The translations under genes and the position numbers were made by a program. From Harmonia axyridis (Eukaryota; Arthropoda; Insecta; Coleoptera; Coccinellidae): DNA of 64,000 nucleotides. The stretch spans positions 6,572,001 to 6,636,000 of the forward strand of contig NC_059502.1 in NCBI RefSeq assembly GCF_914767665.1. The letters are read 5' to 3'. Below are positions 44,818 through 56,102 of the stretch, one piece after another; the stretch's first letter is position 1; every line of letters begins with the position of its first letter. The notes beneath the pieces are model-generated. The model worked only from the letters and a program-made list of their open reading frames with translations. It was not told where the DNA came from and ran no database searches.

Positions 44818-46770
44818 GCCTAGGGATTCACCAAGCCAAGAAGCTTGACATTTTAACCAATTATTTGACTTGAAAATCAAGCTAGTGGAAACTTACATAC
44901 TTGAGCTTGACTTGACTTGATTTAAGATATTTATTGCTTGAATCGATATCAAGCTATTTGATATTACTTGAGCTTGATATGCAGCGTCGCACGGCATATA
45001 GTTCTGCAATCTCGTGCGCGCTCAGACTAAATAAGGGGATTCCTCGAGCACTGAGGGACTGAAGCATTCGCCAGTGTGACTTTATTAGTAGTTTTCTCAC
45101 ATTTCTATGAAATCTATTGGTAGATTTTGGTAGTTTCAGAAATATCTTTCTAAAATTGGTCAAAATAGCCAAGGATTTTTCATCAACGCCAGCATCTTCA
45201 GCTCCTGTTGAAAGACAATTTTCAAGAGCTGCTCTTACAGTTACAAAACCCGGAATAGGTTAGGCGATAAAACTATAGGATGCCTGATGTGTCTTAGATC
45301 CTGGATGGAAAATTGTAAAATAAAACAAAGCCTGGAGGTTTCTCTATATTAAGAAACTTTATTTTTTTATTATTTTTTATTTTGTTATGATTTATAGTGA
45401 TTCAATTTATGTTTCTATTTGAAAAAAAATTATATTTGCTGTTCTTTTTTACATCGAGATTGATAAATAAAAGTGTTTTTTGCATGGTTCCTTCTCTGTC
45501 ATCATTCTTTTAATAATCTGACATTAAACAATAAAACTGTTAAAAATCAAGTACCTTGATATGATTCAAGTATGTACTTGATGAATGAATACTTGACTTG
45601 ATTGGATATTGAAAAACTACTACTTGACTTGAAATCAAGTCAAGCTCAAGCCTAGTAGCTCGAAGATGAAAGAATGGCTGGTTAAGCTTACTAGAAATTC
45701 TTTTTCTGTGAGAATCCGAAGAAACTAAGTGGTTCAAAATTCTATCATATGTCTCCATGGATTTGCCGTTAGGACTAACGAAGAATAGCGTTTTCAGTAG
45801 CCACCGTGTAGTGGTAATTTGTGTAATATAGGATTGTTCTCAATTTTTCCGTAGATGGGTATTCTGAACCTCAAAATGTTCGAAAATGAGTCAATCAAAT
45901 AAACGAAACGTACCAGAAAGAAACACTGTTTACATTCTAGATTGAAAGTAGATAATTTTCACTGAAATAAGCTGTTTTTTTTTTAAATAAAGGCCTTATT
46001 CAAACATAATATTGACTATTCTCACACTATGTATGTGAGAAACTAATATTTAAGCTCTGATATTTACAAAATCTGCAGTGCACCACTGCCCCCTCGGTTG
46101 GAGACGCCACTGATCTTGCCGGTTGAACGGATCGGGATAGCGCCATGTCGAATGATATTGGGTGCAGATCCCGAAGGACGGAGACTGATACGTCGCAAGA
46201 ATAAGAAAAGTTTTATGAATGCTGGGAGTTATTCACATCACGTGTCCGGCAGATCAACTTTGGGATATCGGACGGGATGTTACAAGGTTCGATTGTGGCC
46301 TTCGGGGTTCCTCGTTCGTACTTCGCCAATTTATGGGCGCCAATTTGGGTCGGTCGAACCCAAAAAGATGTCTAGCGGTAATTTTTTTTACACGAAAAAG
46401 TGGTGGAAAATTATAAAATGAAACAAAGCCTGGGGCAATATTGAGAAACTTTATTTTTTAATTATTTATAGTGATTTGATTTATGTTTCTATTTGAAAAA
46501 GTTGATATTTTCGGTTCTTTCATACAATAAGTTTAATAAATAAAAGTGTTTTTTGCAAGGTCCTTCTAATATCATTATTCTTTTATTGATGAGACACTAC
46601 ACAATAAAACTCCGAAAAATCAAGTAGCTTGATATGATTCAAGTACTTGCTAAATAAATACTTGACTTGACTTGAGATTGAGAAACTACTACTTGACTTG
46701 AGCTTGACTTGAAATCTAGTCAAGCTCTAGCCAAGTGGCTTGAAAATCAAGCCAAGCCGTGAATCCCTAT
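44818..46770 (+). mobile_element. hAT-derived region with ACTTGA-rich ends, 3' part duplicated
   Basis: The left terminus TAGGGATTCACCAAGCC and right terminus GTGAATCCCTA are complementary at the ends. At 45175-45260 the plus frame reads AKDFSSTPASSAPVERQFSRA, the C-terminal dimerisation motif of hAT transposases. Arrays of ACTTGA/TCAAGT occur at 44870-44980, 45545-45655 and 46615-46750. The segment 45310-45660 recurs with divergence at 46425-46755, implying two nested or tandem copies. The flanks do not show a clear 8-bp repeat. Confidence 0.7.
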
Positions 46771-47363
46771 AAACAAACAGGAACTTAGTCTGAATTCTCT
46801 TAAGGAGTTCGAAATGAAGGCATATTTTCAGCTGAAATACTAGCCCTGGTTTATCTTTAGAGGTACTGTTCTTATTCAGCATACGTTCACACAAAATCTG
46901 TTGGAAATTTCAACATCTGAATTAATGTTAACCAAGCCACCGAGACATCTGTCTACAAAATCGGATAAAACCCCAAACCTACATCAATAAAAGAGCGCGA
47001 TAGACCAACAACTCATTGTTCTTCCATTCCATAAATCTCAAGTTGGCAACAATGATATCGCAGACTGCAAAATCGGCAATTCCTCCGACATCCGGCACCC
47101 GAAAACAACAAAACTAACCGAATATTCCGGCAAAAGTACACAAAAAAAAAACGGATTCCCCTACACCGGAAACTGCAGCCGAAGGGAAAACTGAAGAATG
47201 ACAAACGGGCTGACTCCAATTGCTCACCCTCAAGATGCATAGAATACATGGTGTGGACACTCGTTCACATTTTTTTCTTACATAATGGGTACCTGAAGCT
47301 GTCAAGATTAGGAATCGGAATTTTTGAAATTTATAAGTGGTTTGGAATTTTATTTTAATAGTA
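46771..47363. other. Intron, no gene recognised
   Basis: The minus-strand ORF 47013-47249 is Cys-rich (CSFRCRGIRFFF, CRRNCRFCSLRYHCC) but has no start context or relatives I recognise; most likely chance. Confidence 0.35.
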
Positions 47364-47599
47364 ACGGGTGTTTTTTTGCGAGGTATATAACTTTAAGTTG
47401 GCATTACTGTTCAAGATGGTGACCGATTTGACAGCTGTCAAGTGATTTATTCTCAGTTTGGTTTGGCAATTCATAATGAACAGACTCACGTCTGAACAAC
47501 GCTCGCAAATAGTGCAATTTTATTTCGAAAATAATGGTTCTGTGCGGAATACGTATCGCGCACTTCTGGTTGAATGAAAACAGAACTGTCGCATTTGGT
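47364..47599 (+). mobile_element. DD41D mariner copy A4, 5' end only
   Basis: Left terminus ACGGGTGTTTTTTTGCGAGG after TA. It has the A3-type deletion junction (GCGCACTTCTGGTTGAATG). Similarity ends at CGCATTTGG; no right terminus. It ends 47 bp before the exon boundary at 47647, on the intron side. Confidence 0.8.
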
Positions 47600-47646
47600 T
47601 TTTCAAGAGTAGGTGAGCACACCAGTGTTTTAAAAATCTTACTCAC

Positions 47647-47838
47647 CCTCAATCGGTTCGTGAATATATTCTCAACGGAGTCCGGCAGAAATTCTCTGGT
47701 CTTCGCCACCTCTGACCATTTCTCTATGTTCTGTTGGTATGCGTTCACCCCTTGAGAGTGGTAGGACAAGTGGTGTTTGGCCAGGGAACACTGTCGCTCC
47801 AGGACGAATCCGTAGCGACGTCTCTCCTGAGTCATAGC
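47647..47838 (-). CDS. IRSp53: IRSp53 exon (end of IMD, ERRRYGF motif)
   Basis: The exon is 192 nt, 64 codons, phase 0, with acceptor AG before GCTATG and donor GTGAGT. It encodes AMTQERRRYGFVLERQCSLA followed by KHHLSYHSQGVNAYQQNIEK and a final IFTNRLR. The ERRR[YF]xF motif and the following C(S/A)(L/V)AK..YH pattern are diagnostic of the IMD C-terminus in IRSp53, IRTKS and MIM. The domain closes here. A 3'-truncated DD41D mariner piece ends about 48 bp beyond the donor. Confidence 0.96.
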
Positions 47839-48113
47839 CTGGAAAAAGAAGGGATCAAGTAGTTGACAAGATTTGAGGCAGTGTTAGAGTCTATTTCACC
47901 CAAGTTTATAATTCTGGTACACATTTTGATATTAACTCTCAACGAAGAGTCGAACTATCATAGATTCTTTGATGAGGTTACAGTCTATGAGCCAAAGATC
48001 AGTGTGGTTGACTTTTCAGCAAGTATTTTGGAAGTTACTCCAGGAATGAGTAAAATTGATATATAACTAATTTAGTACCTAAATGTAAAAATATAATACT
48101 AAAATTCAATTCA

Positions 48114-48176
48114 AAAGTACTAGGTAATAATATTACCTAGTACTTTATCTTTTCTTTATATTATAAAGAAAAGATA
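48114..48176. repeat. Two adjacent near-perfect palindromes
   Basis: 48114-48146: AAAGTACTAGGTAATA, one central base, then its complement. 48147-48175: ATCTTTTCTTTATA, one central base, then its complement. They adjoin and would form a cruciform or double hairpin. No transposon context visible. Confidence 0.8.
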
Positions 48177-48377
48177 TCCTGCTCTATGAAATGCCATGAA
48201 CACATAGAATTAAGTGCTAACTATGATTCAACACTTTTATGGAACAATCATCTCAAGGAAAATAAAAGGCATATAAAAATAACTGCATGCTTGATAGGTT
48301 TTTCCTACTTCAATATATGCCATTATGAATCCATCAAATGGTTGGCGTTGATCTTTGGATTGGATGGAAATACTCAC

Positions 48378-48443
48378 GTTTTTGAGGCTCTGCTCGCAAA
48401 AAGCATCCAATTTGGTCTTCTCCTCTTCTAGCACCTGCATGTT
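48378..48443 (-). CDS. IRSp53: IRSp53 exon (IMD)
   Basis: This 66-nt exon (22 codons, phase 0) reads NMQVLEEEKTKLDAFCEQSL and ends KN. It uses the acceptor AG directly before AACATG; a second AG nine bases further in (before GTGCTA) would shorten the product by three residues in frame, so a NAGNAG-like alternative is possible. The donor is GTGAGT. It aligns with the human 'YIDAISNKQGELENYVSDGYKTA' segment between the basic helix and the ERRR motif. Confidence 0.9.
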
Positions 48444-49599
48444 CTGGAATGTTGAGAGATCAGTCAATATAAAGAATTAGGAAACAATATCTAAAAATGA
48501 AATTTAACGTAGTTTCTCAATGTCTTTCCCACTATACAGAAGATAGATATGCATACTACATTCAAGTTACAAAATTCTCCTAATTCTTATAGGAAAAAGA
48601 TTAACTTTTAGATGAATAACCTAACCTTACCTACTAAACCCAAATGGAATAAGAAATGACGATAAATTTCACCCAGCGTTTCCATTATAATCATTTTTAA
48701 TTGTCTCATTCCAATTGGACAACCCTTCATTTCACTTTTAGTCAGCGATGGAAGAAAAACGTCGTTGCCAGACCGTCGAAAAAATCCTTTCACTGCTTAC
48801 AAAACAAATTTCGAAACTCTATGCAAAACGTTGAATATGAATTGGGTTTATTTCGTGGAGCTATTCGTATTGAAAAAGGCTAAAGCCTTCAGTTAGTATT
48901 TACTCATTATGCTGAGGTGTTTGCTATCCAGTCATATCGAATTCGAAATTCCCGTATCCATTCAAACTTCCTGGAATAGGATTCAAGTTATATCGAACAC
49001 AATACGGCTCTGTGTTCGTTTCCAGTAGCCCGATACCGTCAGACACAGTATCAACTGGGAAGTTTGAAGGAGGCTTCTAATTTGGGCTAATTAACTTGCA
49101 GCCGGTTGTTAGTTGATACCCCCCCTCCTCACCCCTCCAAACAATACGATACATTTCTATGAGCGCGAAGTTAATAATCAGATTCAGAGAGCAACACTCC
49201 CGCGAGCAGCCAAGAGATTAACAATCGTAATGGAACGATGATTCGAGCTTAATTTCTCATGGTGTTGGGGCATGAACTTTCCATGTCGTGCCATCGGATT
49301 ATCGTGGTGTGCGGTGTACAGAAAGATTCGGTTCGGAGTTACTCGTAAGAGAAATTACCCCCTTGAGATTTGCGTGAATATGAGAGCAATTGATGTGTGT
49401 TTGTCCCACAAAAACTTGAGAATGGCTAGGTGGATTAGAATATTTTTGTATTAATTTTGCTCTACACAATTCTGTGGAGGTTGAGAAATCGAAATTAAAA
49501 GTTGCCACTTCGGATTTCATTCGATAGATGGCGTTTATACGAGAGTAGTGGTTGAGAGCAGCAATTTTCACAAGAATTCGAAACATAAATGGTTTTCGA
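48444..49599. other. Intron with GC-rich block at 49080-49270
   Basis: No gene recognised. 49080-49270 is GC-richer with C-runs and no repeat feature, one of the candidate regulatory blocks. Confidence 0.35.
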
Positions 49600-49760
49600 A
49601 TAGGATTGATACAGTTTGAAATGGTTATAATGGCAATACTGTGTATGATCATTTGACATTTTTATGTCCTTTGAGTTCAGTAGGTTATGCCATTCAATTA
49701 TGGAAAGATACAAGCTCGAACAACGCTTAGAAATTGTCTTACAAATCAAGCGTGTTGCAA
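49600..49760 (+). mobile_element. Mariner-like 5' end fragment (family H, copy 3)
   Basis: The terminal region runs AATGGTTATAATGGCAATAC... to an ATG at 49699 opening MERYKLEQRLEIVLQIKRVA. The start matches DD41D-type transposases (M..YTxEQRxxIVxxY). Similarity is lost after about 20 codons. Confidence 0.6.
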
Positions 49761-50107
49761 AATGGCGAAAGCACTTTCATTCGAGAAATCGTTTCAAAAT
49801 ATGGGAAACAGTGTTAATAACAAACATTTGGAGAATTCAGATAATTTCTGATCAACTTGTACAGCGTATCAATTACCTAGATCTGAATAATACTTTATAT
49901 GATATTATCTTACAAATGTGACATAGTCATTCATTTTTCGTTGGCAAATTAAGTATAAAGTCCTCTTTGAATTAATGATTTGAACGCAATTTATTCAAAA
50001 ACTATATGTAGTTTAAAATTTCTTCGAAGAAAAGTCGTCTAATTCATCACGAAATCTGATTCATAAATATAAATAGGGTTTTCCTTTTGAAAAGCGAGAG
50101 TGAAATA
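49761..50107. other. Intron, no gene recognised
   Basis: AT-rich stretch between two transposon pieces; nothing identifiable. Confidence 0.4.
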
Positions 50108-51366
50108 AGATAAGAAAGAAACTGCGAAACCCAGAAGGACCTGTTTAATTTTTTTTTATAGAACATAGATAGTATAGCAAAAAGTGAATGGTAAAATGCC
50201 TAGAGCACGTGTACGCGAAATTTATCGCCAGCTAAGTGAATTCGAAAGAGGTCGCATTATTGGTCTACGATAGGCGGGGTTGTCCTTTCGAGAAATCGCT
50301 AACCGTACGAACAGAAATCCAAGTACTGGTATGAGATGTTGTCAAGCGTGGTTTGATAATGCCCAAAATCGAAGAAGAGTAGGCACTGCACTTCGAAGGG
50401 GCACAAATGAAGTTCAAGGTCGACGTCTAAGAATTATGGCCATTAGAGACTGATTTGCTACAGCTCGATCTTTGGATGATGAGTGGTTAGGACAACAAGG
50501 AAATCTTGTAGCTGTCCGAAAGGTTTACCGCTGGATGAGGTCTTCAGGACTGCTGCATTATCGACCTCATCTTGTGCTACCTCTGAAGGCTGAGCATCGC
50601 CAGCAACGATTACAGTGGTGCAGAGAACGTCAACATTGGAATGTGGAATGGTATCAGGTCGTCTTTTCTGATGAATCTCGATTCTCTTTGGGTGAACATG
50701 ACGGCCGAAGAAGGGTTAGACGACGTCGGGGAGAAAGACGTGAACCTCAGTTTCATGTTGAGCGTCATGTACACCGGACAGTAGGCGTTATGGTATGGGG
50801 TGTTATTGCACATGCAAGTAGGTAGCCTTCATTCGAGGTAACATGACAGCGCTGCTTTATCTTGAAGAAATAGTGGAGCCATATGTTCTCCCTTACCTTA
50901 ACCGGCTCGAGAATCCAATATTTCAGCAAGATAATGCCAGACCTCATGTTGCCAGAGTTAGTTTGAACTTTTTCGAAGCGACCCATGTGAATTTTTTGCC
51001 ATGGCCGCCCAGATCATCCGATCTTTGGCTCAAAGAGCATGTTTGGGACATCATGGGTAGAAGGCTTGGAAATTTATCCCAACCCCAAGGACTTTGGCGG
51101 CTCTGAGACATCAAGAACAGGTAGCTTGGGGTAGTATCACTCAAAAAGAAATAGACCATCTTATTGCATCAATGCCGAGACGTGTTGGGGAGTGCATAGA
51201 TAATCGCGGTGGATAAACATTATTAACAAATTTATTGAAAAAAAATTGTAAAACCTTCGTTTTCTTCAAATTTCAATAATTTACTCCTTGCTATACTATT
51301 TATGTTTTACAAAAAAAAAAATTAAATTTAAACAGCTCCTTCTGGGTGTTGCACTTTCTTTGTCAG
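50108..51366 (+). mobile_element. Tc1 DD34E element D2
   Basis: The same family as D1 with inverted repeats at both ends (CCAGAAGGACCTGTTT and AACAGCTCCTTCTGGGTGTT). The transposase begins at 50196 (MPRARVREIYRQLSEFERGR), with a stop replacing Lys/Arg in 'GLR*AGLSF', then intact VVFSDESRFSLGEHDGRRRV and a frame break near 50820. The second ORF (50843-51106) has IFQQDNARPHVA and EHVWDIMGRR. Between the Asp and Glu there are 34 residues: DD34E. The Glu is kept, unlike in D1. Confidence 0.92.
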
Positions 51367-51468
51367 TTATTATATATTGTACTGAATATACCTTTTCGCA
51401 ACTCCGACCCTGTGCTTCCGTATATGTGGGACGAGAGGTGCCGCGCTGAATATATCACCCTCACTTAC

Positions 51469-51606
51469 CTTGAGTTCCTTATCCATGGCCAGTCCGGTTT
51501 TAGTGCTGCTCCGGGACTTCTTCCGCTGTTTTTTCATCATGGCCGCCGCCTTGCTGTAAGTCTCAGCGCGTTGTTTATGTTGCTGCAGGAAACGCTTCTG
51601 CTCAGA
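51469..51606 (-). CDS. IRSp53: IRSp53 exon (IMD basic helix)
   Basis: The exon is 138 nt, 46 codons, phase 0. Its acceptor follows a run of T's (A-run at 51617-51626 on the plus strand) and its donor is GTAAGT. The peptide starts SEQKRFLQQHKQRAETYSKA and continues through MKKQRKKSRSS to MDKELK, matching the human stretch 'KYQTEQRSKGDALDKCQAELKKLRKKSQGSKNPQKYSDKELQ' in order and spacing. The lysine/arginine cluster RKKSR corresponds to the basic patch that contacts acidic phospholipids in the family. A Tc1 element ends about 100 bp beyond its donor, in the downstream intron. Confidence 0.95.
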
Positions 51607-52089
51607 CTGGAAGCGCAAAAAAAAAAAGTAATCAACGTTCGTCCCGGCAACGACATGTTTTATCACCGACGTAGGTGTTTGAAATTAGGAGGAAGTGCGT
51701 AGAGGAGATTTGGGCATGAATATTTCATGTCCAATAAGGCCCTTCTGATGTTCGCGAGTTTATTATTGAGTAGGTACGGTTGTCAGAACTGAGTAGGATT
51801 TACAATGATGTCTTGGAGGTGGTGAACACGTTTTTGATGATGATAAATTAAGTGATATGTAGGTTCTGATGAGTGTGGTTACTACAGCTGCTTCCGTACT
51901 TAATACCCAATAAAGAGAAAATAGAATAAAAGTACCAGGGGAATTGTTTCGTGTCTGATTCATAAGATTGTGACAATTTTCGTGAAGAGAAGCAACGGAG
52001 AATGAATTGTGATGCTAATGGAACCATTAAATACGAAATATTAACATCGAAGATCAGAGTTGTTGAATTTAGAGATTTCCAGTAGTGGC
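51607..52089. other. Intron, no gene recognised
   Basis: AT-rich intron without ORFs of note. Confidence 0.4.
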
Positions 52090-53160
52090 CTAGTTGGTTT
52101 TTCAACATCTAAATGCAGAAGACTCAACAAGGATCTCATTTCATTCAGGCTTCGACAAAATGAAAGTCTTGATAAAGGCCTTCTCACTAGATGAGAGGTA
52201 AAAGACAGTTTATTAAGGAGTGAAGCTAGATCTCCACGAATGCGTGGTCTCCCTAAGATCCATAGAGATGACGTTCCATCAACACTTGGCTAAAGCCTTC
52301 ACATCAATGCTGAAAACACATATGGGTAATATGAAAACTTGATCAAGGTTTTTACTCACTTCTTTGAAAAACCTATGAAATTGTAGCTAAATGACATACT
52401 TTTTAGCTTCGATGCGTAGCACACATAGCACAATTATTTAAACTTTGCCTAACGTCATAGTTATTCTAAATGGAAAGATGAAGCGTAAAACTGGATGGAG
52501 TGGTTATGGGTGATCCCTCAGGTCTAGCCATTGCGAATTCTTTCATGGAAAAATTCAATGAAGATGACAAAGCTCGAACGAAGTCTTCAACTTGGTGCTA
52601 TATGTGGATGACGCCTTCGTCATCTGGTCTTTCGGTGAAGAATATTGAAATGCCTTTTTGAACCATCTGAACACAAGAAAATTGAAAGAGAGATTAAACT
52701 TCTGTTTCTAGACGTCTTAATAACAGAAAACCTAGATGTTATTCAAGGAAACAGGATCTACTGATTCACAGATAGATATCTGCTCTAGGATTCTAATCAT
52801 CCATAACAAAAACGAAGAGTGATCAAGATATTTGTAGAGAAAACTCGAAGTATATGTGAGCTAAATGCCTTTCAGGAGGCATTGAATCACTTGAGACAGG
52901 CTTTAATTATTTAATGGTTATAGCTTGAAAGAAACCTGCTGAGCATTAAGACCACGAAGTCAACCACAAGAGAACATTACTTCAGAAAGCATATGTGCCT
53001 TTAATACAGTGACCGACAAATAGGAAAATTTCTCAATTTACAAACCAACACAAACACTGTGACAAGTACAAAAGTACACAGGATCTTTGGAAGACTAGAT
53101 ACATCCGTGAAGATCTAGCTTCACTCTTACACAAACTCATTTTTAGTCAGCTAGCGAAGA
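52090..53160 (+). pseudogene. Penelope-like element reverse transcriptase, decayed
   Basis: Frames include SPRMRGLPKIHRDDVP (PLE 'GLPKIHKxxxP'), KLDGVVMGDPSGLAIANSFM (PLE 'IDGVAMGSPLSPxxANxxM'), LYVDDAFVIW (catalytic YVDD with the FVIW typical of PLEs), LFLDVLITE, TDRYLL..SNHP, and VTDKIGKFLNLQTNTN. They fall in PLE order across about 1 kb with numerous frameshifts and stops. The GIY-YIG endonuclease region is not seen. This is one of the clearest non-mariner elements in the window. Confidence 0.8.
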
Positions 53161-53367
53161 TTGTCGCTGTTAGGATGGTTTCAGAAGTTTTCTTATTTTC
53201 ATCCAATCCAATTCATTCATTATCAATATGGGAATACCAACCGCAGTTATAAGCCAAACCTTAGGTGATAAACCGATTAGACCAACGCAAAAAAATGGAA
53301 TATTCTAACTCCGTTGAATATATTTCTGTTATTATCGATTTTTAAAATGAAAAAACTCATTTCTCAC

Positions 53368-53439
53368 CTGCACAACCTTGGTGTCCTTCTCCAAGTTCGT
53401 CTCCAGCGGCACAAGCAAGTCCACGTAGAACGCCTTGAG
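53368..53439 (-). CDS. IRSp53: IRSp53 exon (IMD helix 2)
   Basis: The exon is 72 nt, 24 codons, phase 0 at both ends. The acceptor AG is at 53440-53441 and the donor GTGAG at 53367-53363. The peptide LKAFYVDLLVPLETNLEKD is the counterpart of the vertebrate IMD segment LKSFHNELLTQLEQKVELD, so the family call is strong despite the short length. This helix is part of the antiparallel dimer core in known IMD structures. A decayed Penelope-like element sits in the intron just downstream. Confidence 0.92.
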
Positions 53440-54034
53440 CTGTAACGTAAAACAAGCGTTAATCAAGTCAACATCCAACAAGATCGGATTATTCTCGTAA
53501 TGCAGCTAGCTCCTTACGCAAGACAAACATTGATTACCTTCCCTAATTATATGTGAACCTGGATCAAACGTAAGAGTTCATGATGGAAAATGAAAATTCC
53601 GATCCGACTGGTAATTAGATATCGAAGTAATGAGGTGAAAGTTGAGCTAACGAAGGAAAACCCGGCAGGATGATTTAGGATTTGGCTCTTGCGATTCGCA
53701 ACAGGTCTGTTGACAATTGATTTAGGCAGCTTGCCGTGTGTTCAACTCAGTTTGCGCCAACGTTGAATTTTGCGAGCAGAACGAGTTGACTTTATTCTGT
53801 TTGTTCAGAGTTCGCGGCACATGTTTATGTTGTGATGTGCGACGCTGAAGTTTAGTTTGATGTGATTTGATTAGTGTGCAAGATGAATTCAGATGCTTGT
53901 CGTGGGGTGATGTTAGGTACATCTTTTTTATCGCTTTTCCTCAGAACACTACAGAATCATTTATGCTTCAGTTTGGAAGTACTGAGGTTGTTTCCATTGA
54001 AATATTAGATATTCAATTTTGATTCCGACGTTTC
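53440..54034. other. Intron, no gene recognised
   Basis: GC content is somewhat raised at 53640-53870; no repeat or ORF of note. Confidence 0.35.
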
Positions 54035-54693
54035 TCAATAGCTGAAAGTGGTAGCCGAAATGAATAGATCGTGGATGTCATACAATAAGCTCAGGCATTT
54101 GTAAATATAAGGCCATCAAAATATTAGTCGATTCGTGTCTGCATCATAAAGTTATTCCCGATTAAACATGTCAGCTTAGGAGTAAAATATTGTCATTTGC
54201 GGCTGAGGCTCATCAAATGCTCTCAAATACCTATAGTGAGGTCGCTTTCAGTGAAAGAACGTGCTGCGAGTGGTTTCAACGCTTCAAAAACGGTGATTTT
54301 GACGTCGAAGACCAGCATGGCGGTGGAAGAGAGAAGGTTTTCGAACATGCAGAATTGGAGGCATTATCAAATCGCAACAAGAATTAACAGGATCATTAGT
54401 ATTGACGCAACAAGCCATTTTAAAACGCCTGAAAATCATGGGAATTATTCAGAAACAAGGAAATTTGGTGCTGTACGAGTTGACACCGAGATATATTGAA
54501 CGACGTTTGTTTGCTTGTGAACAGTTGCTTGCAAAGCAAAGACGGTAAGGATTTCTGCATCGCATTGTGACTGGAGACGAAAAATGACTTCATTACGATA
54601 ATCCCAAGCGCAGAAAATCATGGGGATATTCCGGTCATGCTTTCACGTCGACACTCAAACAGAATAATCACGGTTCCAAGGTCATGCGCAGTA
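54035..54693 (+). mobile_element. Mariner family B, copy B5, fused to a family C tail
   Basis: Family B sequence from the 5' untranslated region through EAHQMLSNTYSEVAFSERTC, WFQRFKNGDFDVEDQHGGGR and EKVFEHAELEAL, with frameshifts. The terminal inverted repeat is worn away. At about 54693 (VMRSILQE) the sequence changes abruptly to family C. Confidence 0.8.
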
Positions 54694-55015
54694 TTTTGCA
54701 AGAATATTTTTCTGGCCGTGTTATTTCTTGAAGAGGTGATCACAACTGTCTACCGTGATGTTGTGATTTAACACCTTTTTAAGATTTTTTCTTAGCGCCA
54801 CGTGAAAGATGAGGTCTATTTCAATGCTTCACAATCGATTCAAGACCTTAAAGATGGAATTTGTGAAAGGATCGAGGACATAGAGCAGAAAATGGGGGAA
54901 TAGGTCTTGGAAAACTCTATGGAAATGATTCGCTTCAACGGTAGCCATGCTGGCTATTTAGCTAATATCATTTTCAATCCTTGATGATATACTTTCTTCT
55001 TTACAATGAAATTTT
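54694..55015 (+). mobile_element. Mariner family C, 3' part (copy C5)
   Basis: Reads EYFSGRVISRRGDHNCLPRC, then CDLTPF-like and KDEVYFNASQSIQDLKDGIC, ERIEDIEQKMGE and RFNGSHAGYLANIIF; this is the family C C-terminus. It joins directly to family B with no terminus between, so either a 5'-truncated copy was joined during deletion or there was gap repair. Confidence 0.7.
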
Positions 55016-56102
55016 GGGGTATCTCGTTTTCATGGAGATTATTGAAACACTGATGGACGACAGACGAGAACTTCATTTTGGTAAAGCACTTGGAAACATC
55101 TTTGAACACTCTACTCACTCAACTGAACTCTTCTTTCCCCAGTTTTATACCTGGGTTACAAACATAAAATCAATATGTACACCGTGAATTTCTTCTTCCT
55201 TTTCTTATTCTCTAAGTTGTATGCCTGCGCAATGGTATCATGGTACCTGCACATTTATTAGGGTAGGGTAAAGATATTCTCTATTGTATCTTTCTGAGAA
55301 CTCTATGAATGAGAAAGTTTTATGCACAAGTACCACGAAAGACCATTGTTACACAAATGCAAGTACGTTTATATTTAGTATTGTGACGACAATTTCGGCT
55401 AGACACAGACATTATGTCTAATTGTTTTTGTTGCCACAAAATAATGATGCATTGATTTCTCTTCTTGGAAAACCCTCTACAAGGCCTGTATTTTGCTGAT
55501 GATTCTGTAGGATCAATAGTGCCAAGCCGAGAGATGTACAGAGATCTAAATAACGAACCCAACCCAATACCTCCATAACAAAAAGTCAATCTACCCGTTA
55601 AACAAGCTATTTTTCCATTATCCCCGTTCCTATCACTTCAAACAAACCGAGAACAAAATCGAAAACTCCACGTCACGAACACTTCCGCCTTTCCGTCCGT
55701 CAACACTATTAATCGCAACGTGAAACTTTTCATCATCTACGTTTTCGCAGTGCATGAAAGAAAATTGCAGGAGTCTGTCAACTGCGCCAAACGACCGAAC
55801 AGAGCTTGAGCAGACCCGCGTCGCCAGTTAAGCTGTTAATAAATAATTGGATATTTCAATAGAGGAGTGACTGTCGCTAATGAGTAAACGAACGGGTTTG
55901 CTCTGGATATCGCGTTTCCTTTTATGCATCCCCGTTCGGGATGTTTGTATTCCTATCGGTTCGAGTTCTGGATGTACGTCAAGTTAAATAATTAACCCAG
56001 TTTGCTACTAACAAGTGCGGATCGGAAATAGGAAGGGGGTGGAAAAACGATGCGCAAATTCGGATTCTCTGCTTTGGTCGGGATCGGTGTATAAAGTAAG
56101 TA
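55016..56102. other. Intron with GC-rich block at 55680-55980
   Basis: No gene. 55680-55980 is GC-rich, unrepetitive and contains TTAATAAATAATTGG and CAATAG motifs; candidate enhancer-type sequence. Confidence 0.35.

Noticed and set aside
47013..47249. Cys-rich minus-strand peptide
   Set aside because: No family pattern, no supporting splice sites; composition effect.
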